From assembly GCA_003564295.1 (NCBI GenBank), contig PXFI01000134.1, forward strand, positions 1 to 34,223: 34,223 nt of DNA, in the 5' to 3' direction. The stretch is from Gemmatimonadota bacterium (lineage in GTDB: Bacteria; Gemmatimonadota; Gemmatimonadetes; Longimicrobiales; Gaopeijiaceae). Positions 24,113 through 32,023 of this stretch are shown one piece after another. The notes below the pieces were generated by a model. It saw only the letters and a program-made list of their open reading frames with translations, had not been told where the DNA came from and did no database searches. Numbering within the stretch: the stretch's first letter is position 1; each line of letters opens with the position of its first letter. A program made the position numbers and the translations under genes.

Positions 24113-24856
24113 ATGGCTTCTGACCTCCTCCAACAGCTCCAGGCCGGGCCCGGTGTCCCCGGGCACATCGCCGTCATCATGGACGGAAACGGCCGATGGG
24201 CACGCCAGCGGGGCCTTCCCCGCCATGCGGGCCACAGGGAGGGTATGAAGGCCGTGCGGGAGGCCGTGGAGGGCTCCATAAAGGCCGGCATCGATATCCT
24301 CACACTCTTCGCCTTCTCCACGGAGAACTGGCAACGTCCCGCAAGTGAGATTTCCGCTCTCATGGCCCTCCTGGAAGCCTATGCCAGGAAGGAGAAGGAG
24401 GAGCTCAGGAGGCAGGGCGTGGAGGTTCGCGTGCTGGGTGAGTTGGACCGCCTCGCTCCAGACACCCGACGGGCCATTGACGGGATCATGGAGACCACCG
24501 AGGGTGGGGAAGCCCTTCGTCTCAACCTCATGATCTCCTATTCGGGGCGGGAAGAGATCCTGCGGGCGGTACGAGCCCTGGCTACGGAAGCGGCGGAGGG
24601 ACGTCGGAAGCCGGAGGAAATCGACCACAAGGTCTTCGAGAAGGCTCTGTTCACGGGAGGCATACCTGATCCGGACCTCCTCATACGGACCTCCGGGGAG
24701 CTTCGGATCAGTAACTTCATGCTCTGGCAGTTGGCCTACACCGAGATCCACATCCCTCCGGTGCTATGGCCCGACTTCACGCGCCAGGACCTTTTCGCCG
24801 CCGTCCTCGACTACCAGAAGCGGGAACGCCGGTTCGGACGGGTCGCGGCCTCCTAG
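24113..24856 (+). CDS. uppS: Isoprenyl (undecaprenyl) diphosphate synthase
   Basis: This 247-residue cis-prenyltransferase has Asp24 in VIMDGNGRWARQRG as the key Mg-diphosphate residue. FAFSTENWQRP and the C-terminal RTSGELRISNFMLWQ block complete the active site. It condenses isopentenyl diphosphate onto farnesyl diphosphate to make the C55 carrier for peptidoglycan and other glycans. No clear ribosome site is visible before ATG 24113. It precedes cdsA by 18 bp. Confidence 0.97.
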   Translation: MASDLLQQLQAGPGVPGHIAVIMDGNGRWARQRGLPRHAGHREGMKAVREAVEGSIKAGIDILTLFAFSTENWQRPASEISALMALLEAYARKEKEELRRQGVEVRVLGELDRLAPDTRRAIDGIMETTEGGEALRLNLMISYSGREEILRAVRALATEAAEGRRKPEEIDHKVFEKALFTGGIPDPDLLIRTSGELRISNFMLWQLAYTEIHIPPVLWPDFTRQDLFAAVLDYQKRERRFGRVAAS

Positions 24857-24874
24857 GGAAGAGGACCGATCCTG

Positions 24875-25756
24875 ATGGTGGCAGGACAGCTGGGAAGAAG
24901 AGTCGCCGTGGCGGCCGTGGGAATTCCCCTGGGCCTTGTCCTGCTCTACCTGGGAGGTTGGATCCTGACGGCCGCCATGGGCGTCATAGCTCTCCTGGCC
25001 ACCCGAGAGCTGTTCGCGCTGGGAGAGGTCCAGGGGGTCCGGCCGTTCTCGGCGGTGGGCATGGCAGGATCCCTGGCCCTTGTGCTGGCAGCTGGCGCCG
25101 GCCGGTCCTTTGCCGAGGCCGCTCCCTGGCAGCTGGGCATCATTCTGGGGGTCTTCCTTCTCACTTCCGCATTGGCGGTGAAGCTGAGGTGGCCCGATGG
25201 ACGGCCCATGGCTGCCATCTCCCTCACCCTCTTGGGGGTGGTGGTTGGGGGGGGGTGTTTTTCGTTCGCCGTGTTCCTTTGGCATCTTCCCCTCACGGTG
25301 ACCTGGGTGGGAGCCGGCCTACCAACCCCGGGACTCCTCCTGGTGGCCTTTCCTCTTGCCGTGACCTGGGTTGGAGACACCTTTGCGTACTTCATGGGCA
25401 GGCGCTTCGGACGACGGAAGCTTTGTCCCCCCGTGAGCCCCGGGAAGACCGTGGTGGGAGGGGTCGCCGGACTGGTGGGCTCGGTGCTGGTAGGGGCATT
25501 GGTTGGTTGGGTGTTCCTGACGTTCCATCCCCATACCGGGGTCTCGGTGGCCCTCGGCGCCTGCATGGCGCTGGCCCTTGGCGTGGGGGCCCAGGTGGGT
25601 GATCTGGCCGAATCGGTGACGAAGAGGGAAGCCGGTGTGAAAGATTCGGGCAATCTCCTTCCAGGGCACGGGGGGGTCCTGGATCGCTTCGACGGCCTCA
25701 TCTTCAACCTTCCCCTGGCGTATCTCCTGTACCACGTGGTCGGGTTCTTCCATTGA
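24875..25756 (+). CDS. cdsA: Phosphatidate cytidylyltransferase
   Basis: This 293-residue protein has about eight hydrophobic helices. The C-terminal signature of CDP-diacylglycerol synthases is clear: SVTKREAGVKDSGNLLPGHG followed by GVLDRFDGL. VGDTFAYFMGRRFGRRKL and SPGKTVVGG are also typical. It makes CDP-diacylglycerol, the precursor of phosphatidylglycerol and phosphatidylethanolamine, in the inner membrane. Its TGA overlaps the TTG start of dxr (TTGA), implying coupled translation. Confidence 0.96.
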   Translation: MVAGQLGRRVAVAAVGIPLGLVLLYLGGWILTAAMGVIALLATRELFALGEVQGVRPFSAVGMAGSLALVLAAGAGRSFAEAAPWQLGIILGVFLLTSALAVKLRWPDGRPMAAISLTLLGVVVGGGCFSFAVFLWHLPLTVTWVGAGLPTPGLLLVAFPLAVTWVGDTFAYFMGRRFGRRKLCPPVSPGKTVVGGVAGLVGSVLVGALVGWVFLTFHPHTGVSVALGACMALALGVGAQVGDLAESVTKREAGVKDSGNLLPGHGGVLDRFDGLIFNLPLAYLLYHVVGFFH

Positions 25757-26907
25757 TCAGGGTCGCCATCCTGGGGTCCACCGGATCCATCGGACGGAGC
25801 ACCCTCGAGGTCATCAGCCGTCATCCGGATCGATTCCGGGTAGTAGCTCTGGCGGCGAACCGTGCCCTGGGATCCCTCGTTGAACAGGTTCGCCGATACA
25901 ATCCCGTGGTGGCCGTCCTGGCCGAAGAGACGGAGCTTCGGGGTAGGCAGGACCTCCCCCCTGCTCGCTGGCTCGCGGGACGCGATGCCCTGGCAGAGAT
26001 CACACAATCTCCCGATGTGGACGTGGTGGTGAACGCTCTGGTGGGCTCCGCCGGCCTCGAGCCCACTATTCAGACCCTCCTTGCCGGAAAGCGGCTCGCC
26101 CTGGCGAACAAGGAGAGTCTGGTCACGGGTGGCGATCTGGTGGTTGCGGCGGAGGCCGCCGGAGGGGGCGAGTTGATCCCCGTGGACAGCGAGCACAGCG
26201 CCATCATGCAGTGTCTTGAGGGTTCCGAGATCAGCTCTGTCCTGCGGTTGGTCCTCACGGCTTCCGGGGGGCCGTTCAGGGGCTGGACTGTGGAGGAGCT
26301 GCAGGAGGTCCGGCCCGTCCAAGCCCTCAACCATCCCACCTGGTCCATGGGAGCGAAGATCTCGGTGGATTCCGCCACCCTGGCCAACAAGGCCCTGGAG
26401 CTCATCGAGGCCCATTTCCTCTACGGGATCGATTATGATTCCATGGGGGTGGTGATCCACCCCCAGTCCATCGTGCATTCCTTCGTGGAGTTCGTGGATG
26501 GATCAGTTTTGGCCCAACTGGGGTTTCCTACTATGGAGCTCCCTATCCTCTATGCCCTGAGCTATCCGGAGCGGCTGGCGGACATCTCGCTGCAGACGTT
26601 TGACCCTGTGAAGGCGTCGCCGCTGGTGTTCGAGGAGGTGGACCGGGAGACGTTCGCCCTCTTTGGCCTGGGGGAGCGGGCAGGGAAGGACGGCGGTACG
26701 TCGCCGGCTGTGTTCAACGCCGCCAACGAGACGGCCGTGGAGGCCTTCCTCCGGGAGCGGATCCGCTTTCCGGAGATGGGTGACGTGGTGTCGGGGGCCC
26801 TCGACCGGATGGGTAGCCGTCCCGTGGAGAGCCTGGAGCAGATTCTGGAGGTGGACCGGGAAGCCCGGGCCGTGGCGGGGAAGATCGTCCACCTCCTGGA
26901 GCGTTAG
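25753..26907 (+). CDS. dxr: 1-deoxy-D-xylulose 5-phosphate reductoisomerase
   Basis: This 384-residue enzyme of the non-mevalonate isoprenoid pathway turns DXP into MEP using NADPH. The NADPH loop GSTGSIGRSTLEV starts at residue 8. LANKESLVTGG, the metal-binding Asp145/Glu147 in PVDSEHSAI, SGGPFRGW and the flexible-loop region NHPTWSMGAKISVDSATLANK are intact. TTG 25753 is the only plausible start, since IRVAILGSTG follows directly. The TTGA overlap with cdsA supports re-initiation. It lies in the same cluster as uppS, which uses its pathway's product. Confidence 0.97.
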   Translation: MIRVAILGSTGSIGRSTLEVISRHPDRFRVVALAANRALGSLVEQVRRYNPVVAVLAEETELRGRQDLPPARWLAGRDALAEITQSPDVDVVVNALVGSAGLEPTIQTLLAGKRLALANKESLVTGGDLVVAAEAAGGGELIPVDSEHSAIMQCLEGSEISSVLRLVLTASGGPFRGWTVEELQEVRPVQALNHPTWSMGAKISVDSATLANKALELIEAHFLYGIDYDSMGVVIHPQSIVHSFVEFVDGSVLAQLGFPTMELPILYALSYPERLADISLQTFDPVKASPLVFEEVDRETFALFGLGERAGKDGGTSPAVFNAANETAVEAFLRERIRFPEMGDVVSGALDRMGSRPVESLEQILEVDREARAVAGKIVHLLER

Positions 26908-26925
26908 AGATTCGAGCAAATAGTC

Positions 26926-28287
26926 ATGACTCTTTTGGCCACAATCATCGTCCTGGGCGTTCTCATCTTCGTCCATGAGCTGGGCCACTTCTGGGCCGCC
27001 AAGCTCATGGGGGTGGAGGTCCAGCGGTTTTCCATCGGCTTGGGTCCCAGGGTCTGGGGGGTGAAATGGGGTGAGACGGAGTATGTCCTGAGCGCCATTC
27101 CCCTGGGCGGCTACGTGAAGATGGGCGGGATGGGGGACGAAGTGCTGGAAAAGATCGAGGGCGGGGAGCCCTCGGAGCCCCGGGTGCCCGAGTCCCGTGC
27201 CTTCGACAGAAAGCCCATCTGGGCCCGGACTCTGGTGATCTCCGCCGGGGTCGTCATGAACATGGTGTTCGCCTTCGTCCTCTACACTGCCATTGCTGGG
27301 TTCTGGGGGATGCCGGAGCTCGCCACCACTCGGGTGGGGCACGTCTTCCGGGAAGCCCTCCCGGCGGGTACGGAAGAGCTGGCGGGCATACCCCAGGGCG
27401 CCGAGCTGGTTCGGGTGGGAGACCGGGACGTAACCTCTTGGGGCGACGTCACCCGAAAGCTGGCGGGTGCGGCCCCGGGTCCCCTGGCCCTCGAGTTCCG
27501 GAGCCCGGAGGGTCGGGTGGAGGTCACGGTGCCGGAGAGTGAGGAGGATCGCATACGGCTGGCCACCTCCCTGGCTCCCTGGATGGACGCCGCCGTGGGG
27601 ATGGTGCTCCCCGGCTCTCCGGCCGAAAGGGGAGGGGTGGAGGCCGGGGACCTGATCCTCTCCGTGGACGGGGTCGAGCTGGTGAACTGGTTCGACTTCC
27701 TGGAGGCTGTCCAGGCCCGGCCCGGGGCCCGGGTGGAGCTGAGGATCCTCCGGGACGAACGGGAGGTCACCCGGGTGGTGACGCTGGATTCCAACGAAGT
27801 GGTGGATCCGGCCACCGGTGAGAGGGTCCTGGAGGGGCAGGTGGGCATCCAGGCCCCGCCCAACGAGATCGTCTACTTCCCTTTGACCCTCACCGAATCC
27901 GTCTCTGCGGGGTACCGGCAGACCGTGGCCATCACGAGAGCCATCCTCGGCTTCCTCCGGGATCTGGTCACGGGGAACGTCTCCCCCCGTTCCGTGGGGA
28001 GCATCGTTACCATCGGAGAGCTGTCGGGCCAGGCGGCAGCCATGGGCCTGGATTCCTTCCTGGGATTCATGGCCCTCTTCAGCATCAACCTGGCCATCCT
28101 GAACCTCCTCCCCATTCCCGTGCTGGATGGGGGGCATCTCCTCTTCCTGGCCATCGAAGCCATCCGGGGTGGCAGGCCACTCACTGTGGAGCAGCGTCTG
28201 CGCTGGAGCCAGGTGGGCTTCGTGGTCCTCATCGGGATCATGGTGTGGGCCCTTTCCAACGATTTCCTGAGGCTCTTCGGCTTCTGA
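26926..28287 (+). CDS. rseP: RseP-type site-2 metalloprotease (M50B)
   Basis: This 453-residue intramembrane protease has the zinc motif H17-E-L-G-H21 in the first helix and the second zinc-ligand region NLLPIPVLDGGH near residue 395-405. Two PDZ-like segments lie between, with GSPAERGGVEAGDLILSVDG the clearer. IPLGGYVKMGGMG is the family's reentrant-loop motif. RseP completes cleavage of membrane anti-sigma factors and clears cut signal peptides. It is the last gene of the cluster, 18 bp after dxr, with a weak ribosome site. Confidence 0.96.
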   Translation: MTLLATIIVLGVLIFVHELGHFWAAKLMGVEVQRFSIGLGPRVWGVKWGETEYVLSAIPLGGYVKMGGMGDEVLEKIEGGEPSEPRVPESRAFDRKPIWARTLVISAGVVMNMVFAFVLYTAIAGFWGMPELATTRVGHVFREALPAGTEELAGIPQGAELVRVGDRDVTSWGDVTRKLAGAAPGPLALEFRSPEGRVEVTVPESEEDRIRLATSLAPWMDAAVGMVLPGSPAERGGVEAGDLILSVDGVELVNWFDFLEAVQARPGARVELRILRDEREVTRVVTLDSNEVVDPATGERVLEGQVGIQAPPNEIVYFPLTLTESVSAGYRQTVAITRAILGFLRDLVTGNVSPRSVGSIVTIGELSGQAAAMGLDSFLGFMALFSINLAILNLLPIPVLDGGHLLFLAIEAIRGGRPLTVEQRLRWSQVGFVVLIGIMVWALSNDFLRLFGF

Positions 28288-28312
28288 GGCCGGCGGGCCA
28301 CCAGGTAGGGGA

Positions 28313-28340
28313 GGAGCCCTCCGGCCGCCGTCCGGGCTCC
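28313..28340. terminator. Hairpin between convergent rseP and the metallo-hydrolase gene
   Basis: GGAGCCC and GGGCTCC form a 7-bp stem around a 14-nt GC-rich loop in the 61-bp convergent gap. It probably serves both strands. No T-run. Confidence 0.5.
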
Positions 28341-28348
28341 CGCCGCTA

Positions 28349-29170
28349 TCAGAGGAGGGAAAGCTGGTCCGGGCCGAGGCGCTGCCCGAGGGCCTGAACG
28401 TCCATGAGCTCCGTGGGGCTGTTCTGGGAGGCGACCCTGAGGAGGCCCCGGTAGCCGGCCCTTCTCAAGACGGCCCCCACCACCGACTCCGCCAGCTCAG
28501 GACGGTTGCACTCGGCGGAAAGATGGGCCAGGACGACTCCCGCCAGCCTCGGATGCAGAAGCTCCATGGCCAGCTGGGCTGCCGCCTCGTTGGAGAGGTG
28601 CCCGTGGCTGGAGGCGATGCGGGACTTCACCGCCCACGGATAGTTGCTCTCCAGGAGAAGGGTCCGGTCGTGGTTGGCCTCCAGGACCAGGAAGTCGCTC
28701 CCGGCAAGGGCATGGAGCACCTGGGTGGTGGGCCGTCCCAGGTCCGTGGCCACCCCGAGCTTCACTCCCGTCCCCTGGTCCCGCACCGCCACCGCCACCG
28801 GGTCCCGGGCGTCATGGACGGTGAGGAAAGGCTCCACCCAAAGGCATCCCACGGAGAAGGGGAAGCCAGCCCGGTAGAGCTGGATATCCTCCCCTCCCTT
28901 GAAGAGGCCCCGGCAGGCAGCCAGGGTCTCCTCCGTGATGAAGACAGGAGTCTTGTGACGGCGGGCGAACACCCCCACGCCCCGGGTGTGGTCCCCGTGG
29001 TCGTGGGTAATGACGATGGCGTCCAGGGTCTCGGGAGTGACCTCCAGGGAACGGAGGCGCCCCTCCAGTACCCTGGCACTGAACCCGGCGTCCACCATGA
29101 TCCTGGTGCCATCCCCCGTGACCAGGATGGCGTTGCCGCGGCTCCCGCTCCCGAGGACGGAGATCCTCAT
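28349..29170 (-). CDS. MBL-fold metallo-hydrolase, WalJ/YycJ-like
   Basis: This 273-residue protein starts ISVLGSGSRGNAILV, typical of the YycJ/WalJ group, and carries the metal motif THDHGDHTRGV (HxHxDH). Later ligands are probably ATDLGRPT, EANHD and SSHGHLSNEAA. Known relatives are cytoplasmic phosphodiesterases or nucleases linked with cell-envelope regulation in Firmicutes; the role here is inferred. Its ATG overlaps the stop of the GlmU-like gene (ATGA), so it is the last gene of the four-gene minus-strand operon. Confidence 0.9.
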   Translation of the reverse strand: MRISVLGSGSRGNAILVTGDGTRIMVDAGFSARVLEGRLRSLEVTPETLDAIVITHDHGDHTRGVGVFARRHKTPVFITEETLAACRGLFKGGEDIQLYRAGFPFSVGCLWVEPFLTVHDARDPVAVAVRDQGTGVKLGVATDLGRPTTQVLHALAGSDFLVLEANHDRTLLLESNYPWAVKSRIASSHGHLSNEAAAQLAMELLHPRLAGVVLAHLSAECNRPELAESVVGAVLRRAGYRGLLRVASQNSPTELMDVQALGQRLGPDQLSLL

Positions 29171-30414
29171 GTCCCGTGGTGGCGAAGAAGGCGGGTGGCG
29201 TCCCAGGCCCGGCGCAAGACGGTCGCCATTTCCGGCTCCAACTCCACTCCACGACGGGCCATGCTCCGGGAAGCCACCTCCAGGAATGGCTCGATTCGGT
29301 ATTCGGTGAGATCGCTGCCGGCTCCCCAGGAGAAGGGGGGTACATAGGACGGCGGCATCCGTCCTCCGAAGAGATTGCTCCCGGCGCCCACCGTCGTGCC
29401 GGTATTGAACACGGTTCCGATGCCCGTCTTCACGTGATCGCCCAAGAAGCAGCCGACCTTCAGGAGTCCGGTCTCCACCGTCCCCCCCGGCCTCCCCACC
29501 CGAACCGGGCCATAGTTGTTCTTGAGGTCCGAGTTGGTGGTGAAGGCCCCGAGGTTCACCCAGCGCCCCAGGTACGCGTGGCCCAGGAACCCGTCGTGGG
29601 CTTTGTTGGAATAGCCAAGGATCACGCTGGCTTCAACCTCTCCCCGAATCTTGCACACTGGCCCCATGGAGGTTCGGGAGAGGGCGCCTCCCAGGATGAC
29701 GCTCCCGGGGCCTACGAAGGCAGGGCCCTCCAGCCGGGTGTGCGCACGGATCACCACGCCATCGGAGAGTCGTACAGGGCCGCCGGACAGGTCGAATACC
29801 GAGCCGGGCTCCACCGTCACCTCCGAGCCCACGGAGAGCAGTCCATCTCCCAGGACATGGCACCCCGGGAGCTCCACTACGGCATGGTCCGGGAAGTGCC
29901 GGGGGAGGTCCTCCCGGAGCTGGTCGGCGTTCCGGTCCATGAGATCCCAGACCGCTCCCAGGAGCCGCCCCGAGACCTCCACCGAGATGGAACCCGGAAG
30001 GGGCGCCGGGTTGAGGAAGAACTCCCGGGAAGGAGTGGGGTCTCCCGGCGGGAGGATCCATCCGACAACCTCTCCCTCCAGCAGAAGAGTGGTCCTCTCT
30101 CGGGTGTCAAGGCCCGGAGAGGCGGTGGCCGTGGTCGGAGAGGAAGGGGAAAGGACCGCTCGGCTCGATTGGAAGATCCGTGAGTCCCCTTGGGGTATGG
30201 TGGCTGGATCCAGGACGGTAGGGGCGCTCGGCTCCGAGAAACCCTCCAGAACCGGCCCGGACAGGTGTCCGCTGCAGGGGGATCCCCAATACCGCTGGGC
30301 ACGCTCCCTCAGGAGAAAGGCACCGAAGAGGAGCTCGCCCACAGGCCGGGTGAGGCTGAAAGGTTCCCAGGAGTGGGCCACCTCGTCGTCGAAGAGATAC
30401 AGGGAAGGGGTCAT
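29167..30414 (-). CDS. GlmU-like putative sugar nucleotidyltransferase/acyltransferase
   Basis: This 415-residue protein resembles the alternative GlmU family known from Bacteroidetes and relatives. The N-terminus (LYLFDDEVAHSWEPFSLTRP followed by VGELLFGAFLLRER) is that family's start and lacks a classical GGxGTR nucleotide loop. The C-terminal half is a left-handed beta helix with imperfect hexapeptides and the marker stretches GYSNKAHDGFLGHAYLGRW and TNSDLKNNYGPV. It is thought to combine uridylyl- and acetyl-transfer for UDP-GlcNAc-type sugars. ATG 30414 has GGAGG about five bases upstream and overlaps the manC stop by four bases. Confidence 0.85.
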   Translation of the reverse strand: MTPSLYLFDDEVAHSWEPFSLTRPVGELLFGAFLLRERAQRYWGSPCSGHLSGPVLEGFSEPSAPTVLDPATIPQGDSRIFQSSRAVLSPSSPTTATASPGLDTRERTTLLLEGEVVGWILPPGDPTPSREFFLNPAPLPGSISVEVSGRLLGAVWDLMDRNADQLREDLPRHFPDHAVVELPGCHVLGDGLLSVGSEVTVEPGSVFDLSGGPVRLSDGVVIRAHTRLEGPAFVGPGSVILGGALSRTSMGPVCKIRGEVEASVILGYSNKAHDGFLGHAYLGRWVNLGAFTTNSDLKNNYGPVRVGRPGGTVETGLLKVGCFLGDHVKTGIGTVFNTGTTVGAGSNLFGGRMPPSYVPPFSWGAGSDLTEYRIEPFLEVASRSMARRGVELEPEMATVLRRAWDATRLLRHHGT

Positions 30415-31499
30415 GAGGCCTCCGGGTCCCTGAGCTTGGGTGGGAGGACCTCAAGCAGAGACTTGAGCTCGGAGGCCCGGTCCCGGTTCGCCACCAGGAA
30501 GATGCTCCCGCTCCTGACCACCACCAGTCCCTGGACTCCGAAGAGGACAACGCTCCCGTCTTCAGCCATGACGACATTATCGCAGGAATCCACGGCGTGG
30601 GCGTCGCCGAGAAGGACGTTGCCGTCCTCGTCCAGGGGCCGGGTCCTGCCAAGAGCCTCCCAGCTTCCCACATCGTCCCACTCAAACGTGGCCCGGACGA
30701 AGGCCACCCTGGAGCTTCTTTCCAGAACGGCCTCGTCCACGGAGATGACCGGGGCCTCTTGGAAGAACTGCTCCACCCTCCCCTCCTCCAGCAGGGGGAT
30801 CAGCTCTCCCAGCTCCGGCGCCACGGCTCTCACTTCCTCGAGGAATAGGCCGGCCCTCCACAGAAAGATTCCGCTGTTCCAGAGGCACCCCGAACCCACG
30901 TACCTTTCGGCCGTCTGGGCGTCCGGCTTCTCCACGAAGGAGCGGACCCGGAACGCGTCGGTATCCCCTGCCCGGGCCACTACCTCCCCCGGTTGGATGT
31001 ACCCGAATCCCGTCTCGGGCCGGGTTGGGGTGACGGCCACGGTCAGGAGGTGCTGGGTGGTGGCGGCCACCTCGGCAGCATCGAGGACCAGGGCGTGGAA
31101 AGCCTCCCGGGGCCGGATCGCATGGTCGGCGTGGAGGGACACCAGGATGGCCGACGGATCTTCTCTGAAGATGGACCAGGCGGCCCAGACGAGGACCGGG
31201 CCCGTTCCTCTGGCCTGGGGCTCCACCAGGAAGGTGGAGGGATCCAGCTCACCCAGGACCCGGCGGAAGGGATGGAGGAGCCTGCTCCCGGTGAGGATGC
31301 GGACACGGTCTTTACGGGCCAGACCCAGGGCCCGCTCCACCGTCTCTTCGATCAGCGAGCGCTCACTTGCCAGGGGCAGCAGCTGTTTCGGCCTCCCCGG
31401 AGTGCTGGCGGGCCAGAACCGTGTTCCCACGCCTCCGGCGAGGATGGTGATCCAGAGGTGGGGCTCAAGGGCCCCGGATGAGCTTTTGGATTCGGGCAA
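30411..31499 (-). CDS. manC: Mannose-1-phosphate guanylyltransferase
   Basis: This is a monofunctional guanylyltransferase of about 362 residues without the C-terminal isomerase domain. ITILAGGVGTRFWPAS is the nucleotide loop, followed by RPKQLLPL, ETGFGYIQPG, FVEKPD, WNSGIFLWRA and WDDVGSWEAL, all family motifs. It makes GDP-mannose for glycans from mannose-1-phosphate and GTP. The start is unclear: TTG 31499 is preferred, and TTG 31553 (ORF track) would lie deep inside the upstream regulator gene. Both overlap that gene's end, so translation is probably coupled. It belongs to an operon with a receiver protein and a GlmU-like enzyme. Confidence 0.92.
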   Translation of the reverse strand: MPESKSSSGALEPHLWITILAGGVGTRFWPASTPGRPKQLLPLASERSLIEETVERALGLARKDRVRILTGSRLLHPFRRVLGELDPSTFLVEPQARGTGPVLVWAAWSIFREDPSAILVSLHADHAIRPREAFHALVLDAAEVAATTQHLLTVAVTPTRPETGFGYIQPGEVVARAGDTDAFRVRSFVEKPDAQTAERYVGSGCLWNSGIFLWRAGLFLEEVRAVAPELGELIPLLEEGRVEQFFQEAPVISVDEAVLERSSRVAFVRATFEWDDVGSWEALGRTRPLDEDGNVLLGDAHAVDSCDNVVMAEDGSVVLFGVQGLVVVRSGSIFLVANRDRASELKSLLEVLPPKLRDPEAS

Positions 31500-31866
31500 G
31501 GAGCTTCTTGGGGCTGAAGGGCTTGGTGATGAAATCCTCTGCTCCCAGGGCAAAGGCGGCTTCCCGGTCGGTGTCCTGGCCCTTGGCCGTGAGAATCAGG
31601 ATGGGCAGGCCCGCGCGGTGGGGGAGGAGTCGAGCGGCCTCCAGGACCTCCAGACCGTTTGGTCCCGGCATCATGATATCCAGGAGGGCCACCTCATACG
31701 GCACCGGACCTTCAAGGAGCTCCAGCGCCTGTGTTCCGTCGATGGCCTGGTCCACGGCGAACCCGGATGCCTCCAGGAAGGTAGCCAGAATCCTCCGGAT
31801 GTGGGGCTCGTCGTCGGCAACCAGGATCCGGCCACGATGGGAGGCGGAAAGGTCCTGGTCCGGCAT
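31465..31866 (-). CDS. Single-domain response regulator
   Basis: This stand-alone receiver domain has 133 residues. RILVADDEPHIRRIL holds the acidic pocket, Asp63 in LLDIMMPG is the phosphoacceptor, and Thr93 (LILTAKG) and the lysine of ITKPFSP complete the switch. No output domain follows; the protein ends soon after the last helix. It is the first gene of an operon with manC, the GlmU-like gene and the metallo-hydrolase, which is an unusual place for a CheY-like protein. ATG 31866 has CAGGAG about eight bases upstream. No kinase lies directly beside it. Confidence 0.93.
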   Translation of the reverse strand: MPDQDLSASHRGRILVADDEPHIRRILATFLEASGFAVDQAIDGTQALELLEGPVPYEVALLDIMMPGPNGLEVLEAARLLPHRAGLPILILTAKGQDTDREAAFALGAEDFITKPFSPKKLLARIQKLIRGP

Positions 31867-31907
31867 GGCGTAGGCTCCTGGCTCATTGGGGATTCCCGAG
31901 GCGGCGG

Positions 31908-31936
31908 AACCTACCCGTCGGGGGGTGTAAAGTCAA
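31908..31936 (-). promoter_or_regulatory. Promoter of the regulator-manC operon
   Basis: On the minus strand TTGACT (31936-31931) and TAGGTT (31913-31908) are 17 nt apart. The leader to the regulator ATG is about 35 nt. It is back to back with the promoter for the lipoprotein gene. Confidence 0.55.
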
Positions 31937-31959
31937 GAAAACGTGGGGATTTCCCAGGG

Positions 31960-31989
31960 TTGACACCCCCGACTCGTTTCCGATAGAGT
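31960..31989 (+). promoter_or_regulatory. Promoter of the lipoprotein-serS unit
   Basis: TTGACA (31960-31965) and TAGAGT (31984-31989) are 18 nt apart, about 35 nt before the ATG at 32024. The -35 matches the consensus exactly. Confidence 0.6.
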
Positions 31990-32023
31990 TCTTCTCTGTC
32001 CAGCCATCGCCACAAGGTTCATC

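Noticed and set aside
24946-26478. 510-codon minus-strand ORF
   Set aside because: Antisense shadow of cdsA and dxr; no family motif.
26503-28137. 544-codon minus-strand ORF
   Set aside because: Antisense shadow of rseP and the end of dxr. It is rich in His/Gly/Pro with no recognisable domain.
30190-31986. 598-codon plus-strand ORF
   Set aside because: It is antisense to manC and the GlmU-like gene, whose motifs are intact. Its translation is low-complexity Ser/Arg/Pro-rich, as expected for a GC-rich shadow.
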